64,000 nucleotides of DNA. Source: Planktothricoides raciborskii GIHE-MW2 (GTDB taxonomy: Bacteria; Cyanobacteriota; Cyanobacteriia; Cyanobacteriales; Laspinemataceae). The stretch is from positions 685,001 to 749,000 of the forward strand of contig NZ_CP159837.1 of NCBI RefSeq assembly GCF_040564635.1, given 5' to 3'. Position 1 is the first letter of the stretch; the number at the start of each line of letters is the position of its first letter. A program made the translations under genes and the position numbers. The notes below the pieces were generated by a model. The model searched no databases, had not been told where the DNA came from, and was given only the letters and a program-made list of their open reading frames with translations. Shown in pieces: positions 53,387 to 62,366 of this stretch.

Positions 53387-54640
53387 ATGAAACTTATTTT
53401 AACGGCGGTGACAGGTTTGGCCATTCTCAATTTATTAATCGCCGGTTGTAGCAGTCAACCCACTACCCAAGAAATTATTCCGGCTCAACCGACAATGGCG
53501 ATGAATTCGGCTGAAGTCAACCCAGTGATTTTAGCCAATACCCGGTTTGGCTTTAAACTTTTTACGGAACTTTATCGCCAAGCAGCCGATGAAAATGCAG
53601 CGGATGAGAATATTTTTATTTCTCCCGCGAGTATTAGTGCCGCATTGTCTATGACCTATAACGGGGCAAAAGCAGAAACCCAAAGCGCGATCGCCAATAC
53701 TTTGGAAATTGCTAACATTCCCTTAGAACAAGTCAACCAAGGTCATAGTAATTTACAAAAATCTTTGGCTACCGCAGACCCAAAAGTGCAAGTAAATATT
53801 GCCAACTCTCTGTGGTTAAGCAAAACCACCACTTTTTTACCGGATTTTATCCAAAGAGTCGCGGAATCATACAGCGCTGAATTAAGTCAGCTAGACTTTA
53901 ACGATCCTCAGTCACTTTCGACAATTAACAATTGGGTGAAAACTAATACTAATGATAAAATAGAAAAAATTGTCGATCAAGTAGACCCGAATCAAATTAT
54001 GTTTCTGATTAATGCGGTCTATTTTAAAGGACTTTGGGCAAAACCCTTTGCTAAAGATGCCACCAAAGAGGCTGCATTTACCTTACTCGATGGTAGCACG
54101 AAACAGCACCCATTAATGAATCAATTTGGGGATTATCGTTATTATGAAACCGATACTTTTCAAGCGGTTAGTCTTCCCTACGGTGAAGGACGCTGGAGTT
54201 TTTATGTTTTTCTGCCAAAACCTAATGTAACTCTAGCCAGCTTTTATGAAAATCTAACCCCTGAAAATTGGGAACAATGGATGAATCTGTTTCGACTTGT
54301 CCCCGGTTCTATTACTCTGCCCCGCTTCCAATTAGAGTATGAAATGGTGTTGAATGAAACTCTGAAAATTTTAGGAATGGAAGTGGCTTTTGACCCAGAA
54401 AAAGCGGATTTTTCTGGCATTACTTCTGAAGATTCTTATATTTCCCAAGTGAAGCATAAAACTTTTATTGAAGTGAACGAAGAAGGCACGGAAGCAGCGG
54501 CATCAACTTCTGTGGGAATTGTCGCCACTTCGGCGCCACCACCGCCGTTTACAATGGTGGTCGATCGCCCATTTTTCTCGGTAATTCGGGATGATCAAAC
54601 CGGGACTATTTTATTTATGGGTTCGATTGTGGATCCATAG
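53387..54640 (+). CDS. serpin-family lipoprotein
   Basis: A 417-residue serine (or cysteine) protease inhibitor with a lipoprotein signal (KLILTAVTGLAILNLLIAGC). The serpin core is complete: NIFISPASISAALSMTYNGAK, INNWVKTNTNDKIEKIV, FLINAVYFKGLW and the C-terminal VDRPFFSVIRDDQTGTILFMGSIVDP. The reactive-centre hinge EEGTEAAASTS keeps the small-residue pattern of inhibitory serpins; counted from the hinge, P1-P1' would be about Thr-Ser in VATSAPP, with 2-3 residues of uncertainty. TTG 53363 is a possible longer start, but ATG 53387 fits the signal. Confidence 0.93.
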   Translation: MKLILTAVTGLAILNLLIAGCSSQPTTQEIIPAQPTMAMNSAEVNPVILANTRFGFKLFTELYRQAADENAADENIFISPASISAALSMTYNGAKAETQSAIANTLEIANIPLEQVNQGHSNLQKSLATADPKVQVNIANSLWLSKTTTFLPDFIQRVAESYSAELSQLDFNDPQSLSTINNWVKTNTNDKIEKIVDQVDPNQIMFLINAVYFKGLWAKPFAKDATKEAAFTLLDGSTKQHPLMNQFGDYRYYETDTFQAVSLPYGEGRWSFYVFLPKPNVTLASFYENLTPENWEQWMNLFRLVPGSITLPRFQLEYEMVLNETLKILGMEVAFDPEKADFSGITSEDSYISQVKHKTFIEVNEEGTEAAASTSVGIVATSAPPPPFTMVVDRPFFSVIRDDQTGTILFMGSIVDP

Positions 54641-54691
54641 CAGTTTTCCTGGGAAAATAATGTGATTTTTTGAGGATGATTCCTGGTGGTG

Positions 54692-55646
54692 TTAATGGCT
54701 TAATTTTTCCTGTAACCACTGGGATAAATCCTCTAGGTTATGCAAGTCTAAAATAGCGATCGCTAGTTCGGCTAATTGGTCAACGGATAGCTGCTGAATT
54801 TGTGCGATCGCGCTTTCCGGCACTTCCCCAAATCGGCGTTCCAGTTGACGTAATATTACACCCATTTGTCCTTGGACGACCCCTTGAGAAATTCCTTCTA
54901 AGCGTCCTTCAGCCAGCCCTTGAGCTAGTCCTTGCTCTTTGGCAAAAGTAATTTCACCCCGACGATCTTCAATCCACATTTCTCGTTTTTGCATTTCTTC
55001 TAATTCCGTGAGACTGACATTCGCTCGATTGGCAATTTTTAACGCTTTATCCAGTTCCGGTACTTCGGCCATTTTCGGGGGAATCACTTGTAAATTTGGG
55101 GTTTCTTTGAGGAAATAAATCCACTTTTCTGCTAAATGGTCTATCTCTTCTAGAGTCTTATTAAATTTCGGCAACTCCACAAACACCATTTTCATTTCTT
55201 GGTGAGGATAATCAAATAAAGCCCGGTCTTCTTTAAAGGAAAACTTGCTAATCACTTCCGGGCTATTTTTAAACATAATAAAGTCAGTAATTGTCAGGGC
55301 AATCACCGGCTTAAGCTGAGAATATCTAGCCCCGGACTCCAGTTGATTTCCATAGGTTTTGGCCAGATTATCTACGACTCTTTTTTCAAAGGCTCCCACA
55401 TAAAGCAGTTGCATTTCAATAATCACCGTTGACCCATTGTTTAAGACCGCTTTTACATCCAGATAACTATCTTTTAAATCCACGATGGGTCGGGAGTTGT
55501 AGGGGTCGATGATTTCTAAATCTTTGATGGTTGGTTGTTCATCATAGATTAAGGCATTTAAGAAACTGATGAGAATATCCTTACTATCGCTGGAACCAAA
55601 GATTTTTTTTAAAGGCAAAGTCGGTTTTTGGGCTAATGAATTTCAT
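54692..55646 (-). pseudogene. Rpn family PD-(D/E)XK nuclease / transposase-like gene with frameshift
   Basis: Starting at ATG 55646 (behind AAGGAG) the protein reads MKFISPKTDFAF, the usual Rpn start, then loses frame in a run of eight A residues (55603-55610 on the plus strand as T8). One base less restores KKIFGSSDSKDIL and an open frame to 54692. The nuclease core is visible (DVKAVLNNGSTVIIEMQL, with D and ExQ); the C-terminus has QGLAQGLAEGRLEG repeats and a DUF4351 region (LRQLERRFGEVP). Full length would be about 317 residues. It is a pseudogene, a sequencing error, or made by slippage; a TTG at 55618 also opens the downstream frame. Confidence 0.85.
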
Positions 55647-55758
55647 GGGTGTTTCTCCTTGATTGGTTTAGCCTGGGTAATTGGGTGATAATTTTAATTT
55701 TTCTTTTAGTTTAGCGTAAATTCAGCTTCTCATCTATTTCCCTGGGGAATTGGTCTTG

Positions 55759-55784
55759 TAGCCACGGGTTTAAACCCGTGGCTA
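55759..55784. repeat. 26-bp perfect palindrome (TAGCCACGGGTTT...)
   Basis: TAGCCACGGGTTT followed by its reverse complement, no loop, between the Rpn gene and the nadE stop. Resembles GCCTGGGGTTTAAACCCCAGGC in the element at 63394-63527. Confidence 0.9.
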
Positions 55785-55807
55785 TTTGATTTTCAATTAT
55801 CCTTTGA

Positions 55808-57550
55808 CTATCCTTTCACTACTCTTGCCGCAATGGGCATCCGCCAGCCAGTCCCAAAAGCGCGATCGGTGACTTTTAATCCTGGAGGGGCTTGACGGCG
55901 TTTAAATTCCGCACGAGTCACCAATTTGACCACACGGGCGATCGTTTCTGGGTTATGTCCCGCTGCCGCAATTTCTGCTTCTGATTCGTGCTTTTCTACT
56001 AACCGATGCAGGATATCATCTAAAATGTCATAAGCAGGCAGAGAATCTTGATCCACTTGCCCCGGTTTGAGTTCGGCGCTGGGGGCTTTGGTTAAGACGT
56101 TTTCGGGGATAATTTCTCTGGTATTTTTGCCCATATTATTACCAATCATCTCAGGACATTGATTTAACCAGTGACAGATAGAATAAACTCGCGTTTTTGG
56201 CACATCCGCAATGACGGCTAAACCACCATTCATGTCCCCGTAGAGAGTGCAGTAACCCACGGCCATTTCTGATTTGTTGCCGGTGGAAAGCAGCAAGTAA
56301 CCAAATTTGTTGGCGATCGCCATTAACAAGTTACCGCGAATCCGTGATTGCAGGTTTTCTTCCGTGACATCACTGGGCAACCCCGCAAATAAACCCCCAA
56401 GAGATTTATCATAATCTGCCATTAAATCAGCAATTTTTAAAGTATGAGTTTTAATCCCCAGATTTTCCGCTAATTTTAAGGCGTCTTTTACCGAATGATC
56501 GGAACTGTAGGGGGATGGCATGAGCACTCCCAGGACATTTTCTGACCCTAATGCGGCAGCAGCGATCGCAGCTACTAAAGACGAATCGATTCCCCCGCTT
56601 AACCCCAGCAATGCCTGAGAAAAACCGCATTTTTGGGCATAGTCTTTGACCCCTAAAACTAAGGCGGCAAAAATTTCCTCATCTTCACTCTTTGGAGCTA
56701 ATTCTACAGAGTTTAATTGGGAACTTGACTGTATTAAATGTAAAGACTTTTGGCTTTCATTCAATTCTAGAGTAATTAAATCCGCTTGAAAAGCCCCAGC
56801 CCGACAGACCATTTCCCCAGAGGAGTTAAATGCCACACTGTAGCCATCAAAAATTAAATCATCATTGCCACCTACTTGGTTGACATAAATTATCGGAGTC
56901 TGATATCTTTGCGCCGCGTGCCGCAGCATAGCTTCCCGGATTTTTTGCTTATTTACTGTATAAGGAGAAGCGGATAAATTAATCATTAAATCCACCTTTT
57001 CTTGGGCTAATTCGGCGATGGGATTACAAGGATATTGCCGTTTCCCCCAAAACTCCTCATCATTCCACAAGTCTTCGCAAATAGTCACACCAATTTTTAG
57101 ATCCCTGTCATCTAATTTGTCGTTTAATTTAAAAACATTAACCTGATTTCCCGGTTCAAAATAGCGATATTCATCAAATACATCATAACTGGGCAACAGT
57201 CGCTTATGAAATACTTGTTTTATTTCGCCATTTTCTAACCAAAAAATACTATTAAATAGTGGTTTGCCTCCGGTGGTTTCCGCTTGGGCATTTTCTTGGG
57301 CTGCCCCAACTAAAACTCCCATTGATGCTGGTAATTGATTTGCCAGGTTTTTCAGTTGTTTTAACATTCCCTGAATAAAACTCGGTTGTAATAGTAAATC
57401 CCTGGGAGGATAACCACATAAAGAAAGTTCAGGGGTTAGTAATAATCGAGTTCCTACTTTGGCCGCTTGTTCAGCCGCTTGGAGAATTTTTTTGGCGTTG
57501 CCGCTTAAGTCTCCAATGGTCGGATTGAGTTGAGCGATCGCAATTTTCAT
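55808..57550 (-). CDS. nadE: glutamine-hydrolysing NAD+ synthase
   Basis: Last step of NAD synthesis: nicotinate adenine dinucleotide + glutamine + ATP to NAD+. 580 residues in two domains. N-terminal nitrilase-like glutaminase with triad E41 (PELSLCGYPP), K116 (HKRLLPSYDVF) and C158 (TICEDLW). C-terminal synthetase with P-loop LLGLSGGIDSSLVAAI, STGNKSEMAVGYCT and YGDMNGGLAVI. Last gene of the pncB-nadD-nrtR-nadE run; 134 bp separates it from nrtR, with an AT-rich gap that could hold an internal promoter. Confidence 0.97.
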   Translation of the reverse strand: MKIAIAQLNPTIGDLSGNAKKILQAAEQAAKVGTRLLLTPELSLCGYPPRDLLLQPSFIQGMLKQLKNLANQLPASMGVLVGAAQENAQAETTGGKPLFNSIFWLENGEIKQVFHKRLLPSYDVFDEYRYFEPGNQVNVFKLNDKLDDRDLKIGVTICEDLWNDEEFWGKRQYPCNPIAELAQEKVDLMINLSASPYTVNKQKIREAMLRHAAQRYQTPIIYVNQVGGNDDLIFDGYSVAFNSSGEMVCRAGAFQADLITLELNESQKSLHLIQSSSQLNSVELAPKSEDEEIFAALVLGVKDYAQKCGFSQALLGLSGGIDSSLVAAIAAAALGSENVLGVLMPSPYSSDHSVKDALKLAENLGIKTHTLKIADLMADYDKSLGGLFAGLPSDVTEENLQSRIRGNLLMAIANKFGYLLLSTGNKSEMAVGYCTLYGDMNGGLAVIADVPKTRVYSICHWLNQCPEMIGNNMGKNTREIIPENVLTKAPSAELKPGQVDQDSLPAYDILDDILHRLVEKHESEAEIAAAGHNPETIARVVKLVTRAEFKRRQAPPGLKVTDRAFGTGWRMPIAARVVKG

Positions 57551-57684
57551 TTTGTTTGGTTATTTGTTAGAGTGAATATTGATTCTTGTTTCTTGATTCT
57601 TGTTTGTTGATTGTTGATTCAGCAATGTTTTATATTAACATAATTTGCTGTAAAATAATTAATATATTTCCTGATTTTTTGAAA

Positions 57685-58446
57685 TTAAATAAACACTAAA
57701 GGTTTATCTTTTAAAGGGGCAAATGCTTCTGGAACGAAGCGATACAGCGTAGCCGGACGCCCCGCACCACGAGAAGCTTTTAAGCCAGTTTCTTCTAAAA
57801 AGCCTAGTTTGAGTAAGCGACTTCTAAAATTAGAATAATCGGAAAAGTTTTCTCCTAAAACAGTGGTATAAAGTTGATAAACATCACTTAAAGTAAATAA
57901 TTCTGGTAACACTTCAAAGGCGATCGGGCTATACTCTAACTTATTGCGAAGTCGCCGATGACCATACTGCAAAATCTCCTGATGGTCAAAGGCTAATTCC
58001 GGCAATTCATCCAGGGGATACCAAGCAATTCCCCGTCCTCCGGTACTAATTAATTCTGCTTCTTCAAAACGGACTAAAGCAAAATAACTCACGGATAAAT
58101 ACCGCTGACTCGGTGGGGTTAACTCACGGGGGTCACGTCCTGGGCCACCGAAAGTATATAATTGCTCTAAATAGAGGTTGTTTACCCGAATTTTGGCCGC
58201 CAAAATTCGGTAAGCTGCTTCTTCTAAAGATTCGGGTTCCCGGACTAGAGTTCGGGGTAAGTTCCACTTACCTAAAAACGGTTCTCGTTCCCGCATGACC
58301 AACAAAACTAATAAACGATTTTGGGTCATATCTACCGAGAAAATTACATTATCCACCCCCACTTTAAAGTTCGCTTTTGGGGTTGTGGGTAATGTGGGTT
58401 GACGTTGATAAATCGATCGCAGAGGGTTTTCTATAGGTGCTGCCAT
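57685..58446 (-). CDS. nrtR: NrtR-like Nudix-domain regulator of NAD metabolism
   Basis: A 253-residue regulator: Nudix-fold domain (about 25-165) and winged-helix DNA-binding domain (about 175-250: PELFTLSDVYQLYTTVLGE, SNFRSRLLKLGFLEETG). The Nudix box is degenerate: the region LVREPESLEEAAYRILAAKI has lost the REXXEE glutamates, so it should bind ADP-ribose but not hydrolyse it, as NrtR does. ATG 58446 gives an 83-bp overlap with the end of nadD. The gene lies inside the cluster it presumably controls. Confidence 0.88.
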   Translation of the reverse strand: MAAPIENPLRSIYQRQPTLPTTPKANFKVGVDNVIFSVDMTQNRLLVLLVMREREPFLGKWNLPRTLVREPESLEEAAYRILAAKIRVNNLYLEQLYTFGGPGRDPRELTPPSQRYLSVSYFALVRFEEAELISTGGRGIAWYPLDELPELAFDHQEILQYGHRRLRNKLEYSPIAFEVLPELFTLSDVYQLYTTVLGENFSDYSNFRSRLLKLGFLEETGLKASRGAGRPATLYRFVPEAFAPLKDKPLVFI

Positions 58447-59047
58447 TATTTGCCTTAATATCCGTAATATTTTTTTGATATCTGTACAAGTTTTCCTGTT
58501 GAATATAAGCTTCAATTACTGCCGGAATTACCGGGTTTGAATTGCCCCTTTGCCGATATTCCGTAGAAGAAACTGCCGGTACTTGTAAATCATGGGCAAT
58601 GCTTACAAAAGTGCCTCGTTGAGAAATCTTTTTCACTTGTTCATCATCTACTGGGTATCCAGGACGAGGCACAACTAAAATATCTACTTGTGGCAATAAT
58701 TCCTCAGCCCGATACCAACGGGGCAATTGGGCAATTAAATCTGAACCCACCACCAAGGTAAAGGAATCATTCGGCCAAATTCTTCGCGATCGCTGCACCG
58801 TCTCAATAGTTCGGGGATGACTAATTTCTGGATAAAAACCCAGATTACTTCTAGAACTCGCTAATTCAGCGGTGAGTAACCGCATCATGGCTAATCGATG
58901 TTCTAAGGAGGTTTGCCCGGGTTTTAGGGGATTATCCGCAGCCCAAACTGCTACACGATCGAAGCGATCCGCTAACCAAATCAAAATTTTTTCATGCCCT
59001 CTAGTCGGCGGATCGGCGCTAGTGCCAAATAAGGCAATTTTTCCCAT
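58364..59047 (-). CDS. nadD: nicotinate-nucleotide adenylyltransferase
   Basis: Makes nicotinate adenine dinucleotide from nicotinate mononucleotide and ATP. 227 residues with the nucleotidyltransferase motif GTSADPPTRGHEKILIWL (HxGH variant RGH), VVGSDLIAQLPRWYRAEELL and SSTEYRQRG. Family proteins end near EAYIQQENLY (about residue 187); the last 40 residues here (NITDIKANN...NPKSEL) are extra and exist because the frame runs on into nrtR. Likely translationally coupled to nrtR through the overlap. Confidence 0.9.
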   Translation of the reverse strand: MGKIALFGTSADPPTRGHEKILIWLADRFDRVAVWAADNPLKPGQTSLEHRLAMMRLLTAELASSRSNLGFYPEISHPRTIETVQRSRRIWPNDSFTLVVGSDLIAQLPRWYRAEELLPQVDILVVPRPGYPVDDEQVKKISQRGTFVSIAHDLQVPAVSSTEYRQRGNSNPVIPAVIEAYIQQENLYRYQKNITDIKANNGSTYRKPSAIDLSTSTHITHNPKSEL

Positions 59048-59148
59048 ATTTAATTACCATCTTTTGGTTATCGGTAGTTTTATGTCATTAGTTAAAGGAA
59101 CGAGACTTGCAGATAGCAAATTATAACCAACCACTATATAACCAATCA

Positions 59149-60558
59149 CTATTGATTATTTTGTTTAGTTTTCTCTGTCAAAGCTTGCAACTGCTCAGAA
59201 ATTTCGACGGTCGGAGAAATGGGGTTTTCTAGCTGACGGGCAGTATCCGGCAAAGCGGCTACCGAATTACTCGTCCGGCTACTAATTTCTTCCAAGGTTT
59301 CTGGTAACGAGACTCGATATCCCCCTTGAAACACTTGTTGTAATAACGGTACTTCATCCGGCAGGGGATCTTCAGTCATCAAACCCAGGCGATCGCATTC
59401 AACAGTCCCATTTTTGTAGCGGCGGAATATTTGCTTGCGTCCGGGATAACTGGGTTTGCCACTAGACTGCTTCATCACCGGGATACCATTAATCTCGACT
59501 AACTTATAGACCCCATTCACCGGATCTCCCGTCACCAAGCGAGTCCCAAACCCATAGCCATCAATGCAAGCGCCCGCCGATTTTAATCGGGCAACTTCCC
59601 ACTCATCCAAATCTCCACTAGCCACAATTGGCACCTCTGGCAACAGCGATCGCACCTTCTGGGACAAATCCACCAAATCCCCAGAATCCAAACGCACCCC
59701 CGCTAACTCCACCTCACCTTGCTTCACCCGTTCTGTCAACTGACTCGCCGCATTCAGGGTATCGTAAGTATCAATCAACAACGGCGCACCGGGAAAGTAA
59801 GTATGAAACACCCGATAAGCCTGCATCTCGCTGCCTTCCAGGGCGGTCAAAGCCATCACCAAAGCATGAGCCATAGTCCCTGCTGGCTTACGGCCTAATT
59901 TCAAAGAAGCCAACACATTAGACGTAGCATCCAAACCTCCCGCCAAAGCCGCCCGCGCTGCCCACATAGAAGCCTGGGGACCAAACGCCCGTCGGGTGCC
60001 AAACTCCAACAACATCGCCTTTGGTCCCGCCACATCTCGCAACCGCGCCGCCCGCGTCGCAATCAGAGTTTGATAATTTAGAGTACATAATAGATATGTT
60101 TCCACAATTTGCGCCTGCCACAGAGGGGCCTCCACCCGTAACAACGGCTCATTGGCAAACACTGCCGTCCCTTCGGGCACCGCCCACACATCCCCGGTAA
60201 ACTTGCCCGACTCTAACAAAGACCAAAATTGTACTGGCGCATTGGCGAAAATTCCCGTTGCTTGCAGCGCATCAATTTGATCTTCGTGAAACCGGAATTT
60301 TTCCAAATATTCGATCCCCTGTTCCAAACCCATCGCGATCGCATAGCCAAAGCCTTCCGGTAAGCGGCGGGCAAAAAGCTCAAAACTGGCGGGGCGATCG
60401 GCCAAACTTTCCCCCGCATAGCAAGCGGCCATCGTTAACTGATATAGATCCGTCAACAGGCTGTAATCTTCTGAAGTAATATTCAGTTGCGGATCATCTC
60501 CCATCATCGAAATCGACTTTGGCCGAGGGGTATAATTCCCTTCATTATCAATTGCCAT
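59149..60558 (-). CDS. pncB: nicotinate phosphoribosyltransferase
   Basis: Salvages nicotinate to nicotinate mononucleotide with PRPP and ATP. 469 residues: SLLTDLYQLTMAACYAG, SFELFARRLPEGFGYAIA, MLLEFGTRRAFGPQA (phosphohistidine-region equivalent in bacterial PncB), LIDTYDTLNAA, VRLDSGDLVDLSQKVR and GYGFGTRLVTG. The N- and C-terminal ends are low-complexity extensions. First gene of the NAD cluster, with a 585-bp upstream region holding candidate operators. ATG 60558. Confidence 0.93.
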   Translation of the reverse strand: MAIDNEGNYTPRPKSISMMGDDPQLNITSEDYSLLTDLYQLTMAACYAGESLADRPASFELFARRLPEGFGYAIAMGLEQGIEYLEKFRFHEDQIDALQATGIFANAPVQFWSLLESGKFTGDVWAVPEGTAVFANEPLLRVEAPLWQAQIVETYLLCTLNYQTLIATRAARLRDVAGPKAMLLEFGTRRAFGPQASMWAARAALAGGLDATSNVLASLKLGRKPAGTMAHALVMALTALEGSEMQAYRVFHTYFPGAPLLIDTYDTLNAASQLTERVKQGEVELAGVRLDSGDLVDLSQKVRSLLPEVPIVASGDLDEWEVARLKSAGACIDGYGFGTRLVTGDPVNGVYKLVEINGIPVMKQSSGKPSYPGRKQIFRRYKNGTVECDRLGLMTEDPLPDEVPLLQQVFQGGYRVSLPETLEEISSRTSNSVAALPDTARQLENPISPTVEISEQLQALTEKTKQNNQ

Positions 60559-60600
60559 ATCCTGTCGCTCCTTGGCTCAATGGTTTAATTATAGTAGATT

Positions 60601-60630
60601 TTACCAAAACTAACCAGGGTTGATTGGTAA
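60601..60630. promoter_or_regulatory. candidate operator upstream of pncB
   Basis: TTACCAA (60601-60607) and TTGGTAA (60624-60630) are exact complements with further partial pairing inside (ACTAACC/GGTTGAT). About 43 bp upstream of the pncB start. Could be an NrtR site or a leader hairpin. Confidence 0.35.
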
Positions 60631-60709
60631 TTTTTTTGGCTTAAATTCTTCTCAAACCAGTATAAATCTCGATTTATATGGAAAAATTAATTTTTTTCTA
60701 GTATAAAAA

Positions 60710-60724
60710 TGGTAAAAACTACCA
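60710..60724. promoter_or_regulatory. second candidate operator, TGGTA-N5-TACCA
   Basis: Perfect 5-bp arms spaced by AAAAC, about 150 bp upstream of pncB. Shares the TGGTA/TACCA half-site with 60601-60630. Confidence 0.35.
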
Positions 60725-61143
60725 AAAATATCTTTAAACTCATTACGTATCTGTAATAGGTTCCACCCCTGCCCCCCTGCCGATGGCGGACTTCCTACAC
60801 CCTACACCCTACACCCGTTCCCCAAATATCCTAAATTAGGTTGCCAAAAACCAGCATAGAGTGATTTAATCAGAAAGTTGCCGAAAAATTACCCTCAACG
60901 CTTCTGGGATCGATTTCCCCTCGGCAGTCCTCATGGGAAAATTTGTAAAGAATTGTAACAATTTTCCTCAATTATCTAAGCAATTTTACAGAGACTTAGG
61001 CGGTTTCATCCCCAATACAGCCTCAGAGTGTTGAGATTTTATAACTTCTAATAAAAAACATTGCAAAACTATTTACAAAAGCAGATTTTAGTTTAACCTA
61101 AAAGTATGAAAGTTAATTGACCAAAAATAGTCAGGAGATGGCT

Positions 61144-61293
61144 ATGAATATCTCTAAGTCTGTTTCCAACATGATGCAATACCTGTCTGAAGCAGTGGCT
61201 CGCATTTTTGCCCCCAGTGACGATATGTATCCCCTAATCGGTGTTCAACCATTTGAAGGAGAACCTTGCAAAAAAACCCAATGGGCGGACTAA
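61144..61293 (+). CDS. 49-residue small protein, unknown
   Basis: MNISKSVSNMMQYLSEAVA at the start, an ARIFAPSDDMYPLIGVQPFEG centre and CKKTQWAD at the end. AGGAG lies 6 nt before the ATG and a textbook terminator follows 57 bp after the stop, so it is a complete transcription unit. The first 22 residues could form an amphipathic helix; no signal or membrane segment. I recall similar short cyanobacterial proteins with an (R/S)IFxPSDD...GVQPFxG pattern but cannot name a family. Too short for most gene finders. Confidence 0.75.
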   Translation: MNISKSVSNMMQYLSEAVARIFAPSDDMYPLIGVQPFEGEPCKKTQWAD

Positions 61294-61349
61294 CATCAAA
61301 TCAACGTTTTTCTTTTACACAACAGATTTGTTGCCATCCTAAATCGATT

Positions 61350-61382
61350 CCCCATTCATAAATCTTTGAATGGGGTAATTTT
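61350..61382 (+). terminator. rho-independent terminator of the 49-aa gene
   Basis: CCCCATTCA (61350-61358) and TGAATGGGG (61367-61375) followed by TAATTTTTT. Confidence 0.9.
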
Positions 61383-61578
61383 TTGGGAATTTTGGGATTT
61401 TTTATCTTTGATTATCAGGGAGCGTGGGGGTCGCCCGTACATTTGGGGTTTGATGACAAAATTTCCCTAATCCCTGCTCCTCTGCTGTGTTCCTTTGGCC
61501 AAATCACTGCATACCATCAGTCCTAAGCACATTATCCTAGTAAAATAACTTTGTTCACAGAATTGAACTAGGAATAAT

Positions 61579-62292
61579 ATGAACCTTAATGACATTCTTC
61601 AACAATATGCTCAAGGGGAGCGGACGTTTCACCGAGTAGACCTGCGGGAAGCGGAAATTTTGAACCAAAACTTACAAAACCTGGATTTCACTCAAGCGGA
61701 TCTACGGCAAGCGAGACTGGGTAAAACACATTTTAATCATGGCATTTTCCACAAAGCAAACCTGAGTGAAGCGATTCTCTGGGGAACAGATTTTAGTGAC
61801 GCAGATTTATCTGAGGCGATTTTCCGAGATGTAGACATGAGTGGAGGTTATTTGGTGCGGGCAAATTGTTACGAGGCGAATTTCAGTAAAGCCAGTTTAT
61901 GTGGGGCGAATTTTCAACGCGCAATCCTCAAGAATGCGTCTTTATTTGAAACGGATTTACGACCGAGCTTAGAACACCGCACAGACTTAAGCCAAGCGAT
62001 TTTAACCGGGGCGGATTTATGCTATGCCAATTTGCGTGGTGTCTTGTTGGTGGAAGCGAATTTAGATGGGGCAAAACTTTGTCGGGCAAATTTGACCGTG
62101 GGCAAAGAACCGGACTATTGGGAAACGGATTTAACAGGGGCAAGTTTGCGCGGCGCCGATTTGAGTTATGCGGATTTAACTGGGGCAATTTTATGTAATG
62201 CTGACTTGACTCATGCGGATTTAACTCGGACAATTCTGAAAGATGCGAATTTACAAGGGGCGATTATGCCTGATGGAACCGTTTATGATTGA
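61579..62292 (+). CDS. pentapeptide-repeat protein
   Basis: A 237-residue cytosolic protein (no signal) of about 36 pentapeptides, starting MNLNDILQQYAQGERTFHRVDL, a header common in cyanobacterial pentapeptide proteins. Repeats such as FTQADLRQARLGKTHF and GADLSYADLTGAILCNADL cover residues 25-230. Interruptions at SLEHRTDLSQ and TVGKEPDYWETD break the helix. End QGAIMPDGTVYD. CTAGGAAT lies upstream of ATG 61579. Function unknown. Confidence 0.9.
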   Translation: MNLNDILQQYAQGERTFHRVDLREAEILNQNLQNLDFTQADLRQARLGKTHFNHGIFHKANLSEAILWGTDFSDADLSEAIFRDVDMSGGYLVRANCYEANFSKASLCGANFQRAILKNASLFETDLRPSLEHRTDLSQAILTGADLCYANLRGVLLVEANLDGAKLCRANLTVGKEPDYWETDLTGASLRGADLSYADLTGAILCNADLTHADLTRTILKDANLQGAIMPDGTVYD

Positions 62293-62300
62293 AAACGGTA

Positions 62301-62366
62301 TTAGCGATAAGCCAATTGGGGGTTAAAAACCATCGAAAATTAAAAACCCCAATTGGCTCATCGCTA
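62301..62366. terminator. long hairpin after the pentapeptide gene
   Basis: TTAGCGATAAGCCAATTGGGG and CCCCAATTGGCTCATCGCTAA pair with one bulge across a 20-nt A-rich loop, 8 bp after the stop. A second GC-rich hairpin (GCCCCCGC/GCGGGGGGC, about 62373-62393) follows. The rest of 62293-62814 is AT-rich (ATTAAACTAAA repeats) plus the palindrome at 62670-62730. Confidence 0.7.

Larger units (their letters stand above)
60559..61143. other. divergent spacer upstream of pncB
   Basis: Holds two palindromes near pncB (60601-60630 and 60710-60724), an AT-rich stretch, a short CCGATGGCGGA/CCTACAC low-complexity part (60770-60815) and the promoter region of the 49-aa gene. Confidence 0.6.
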
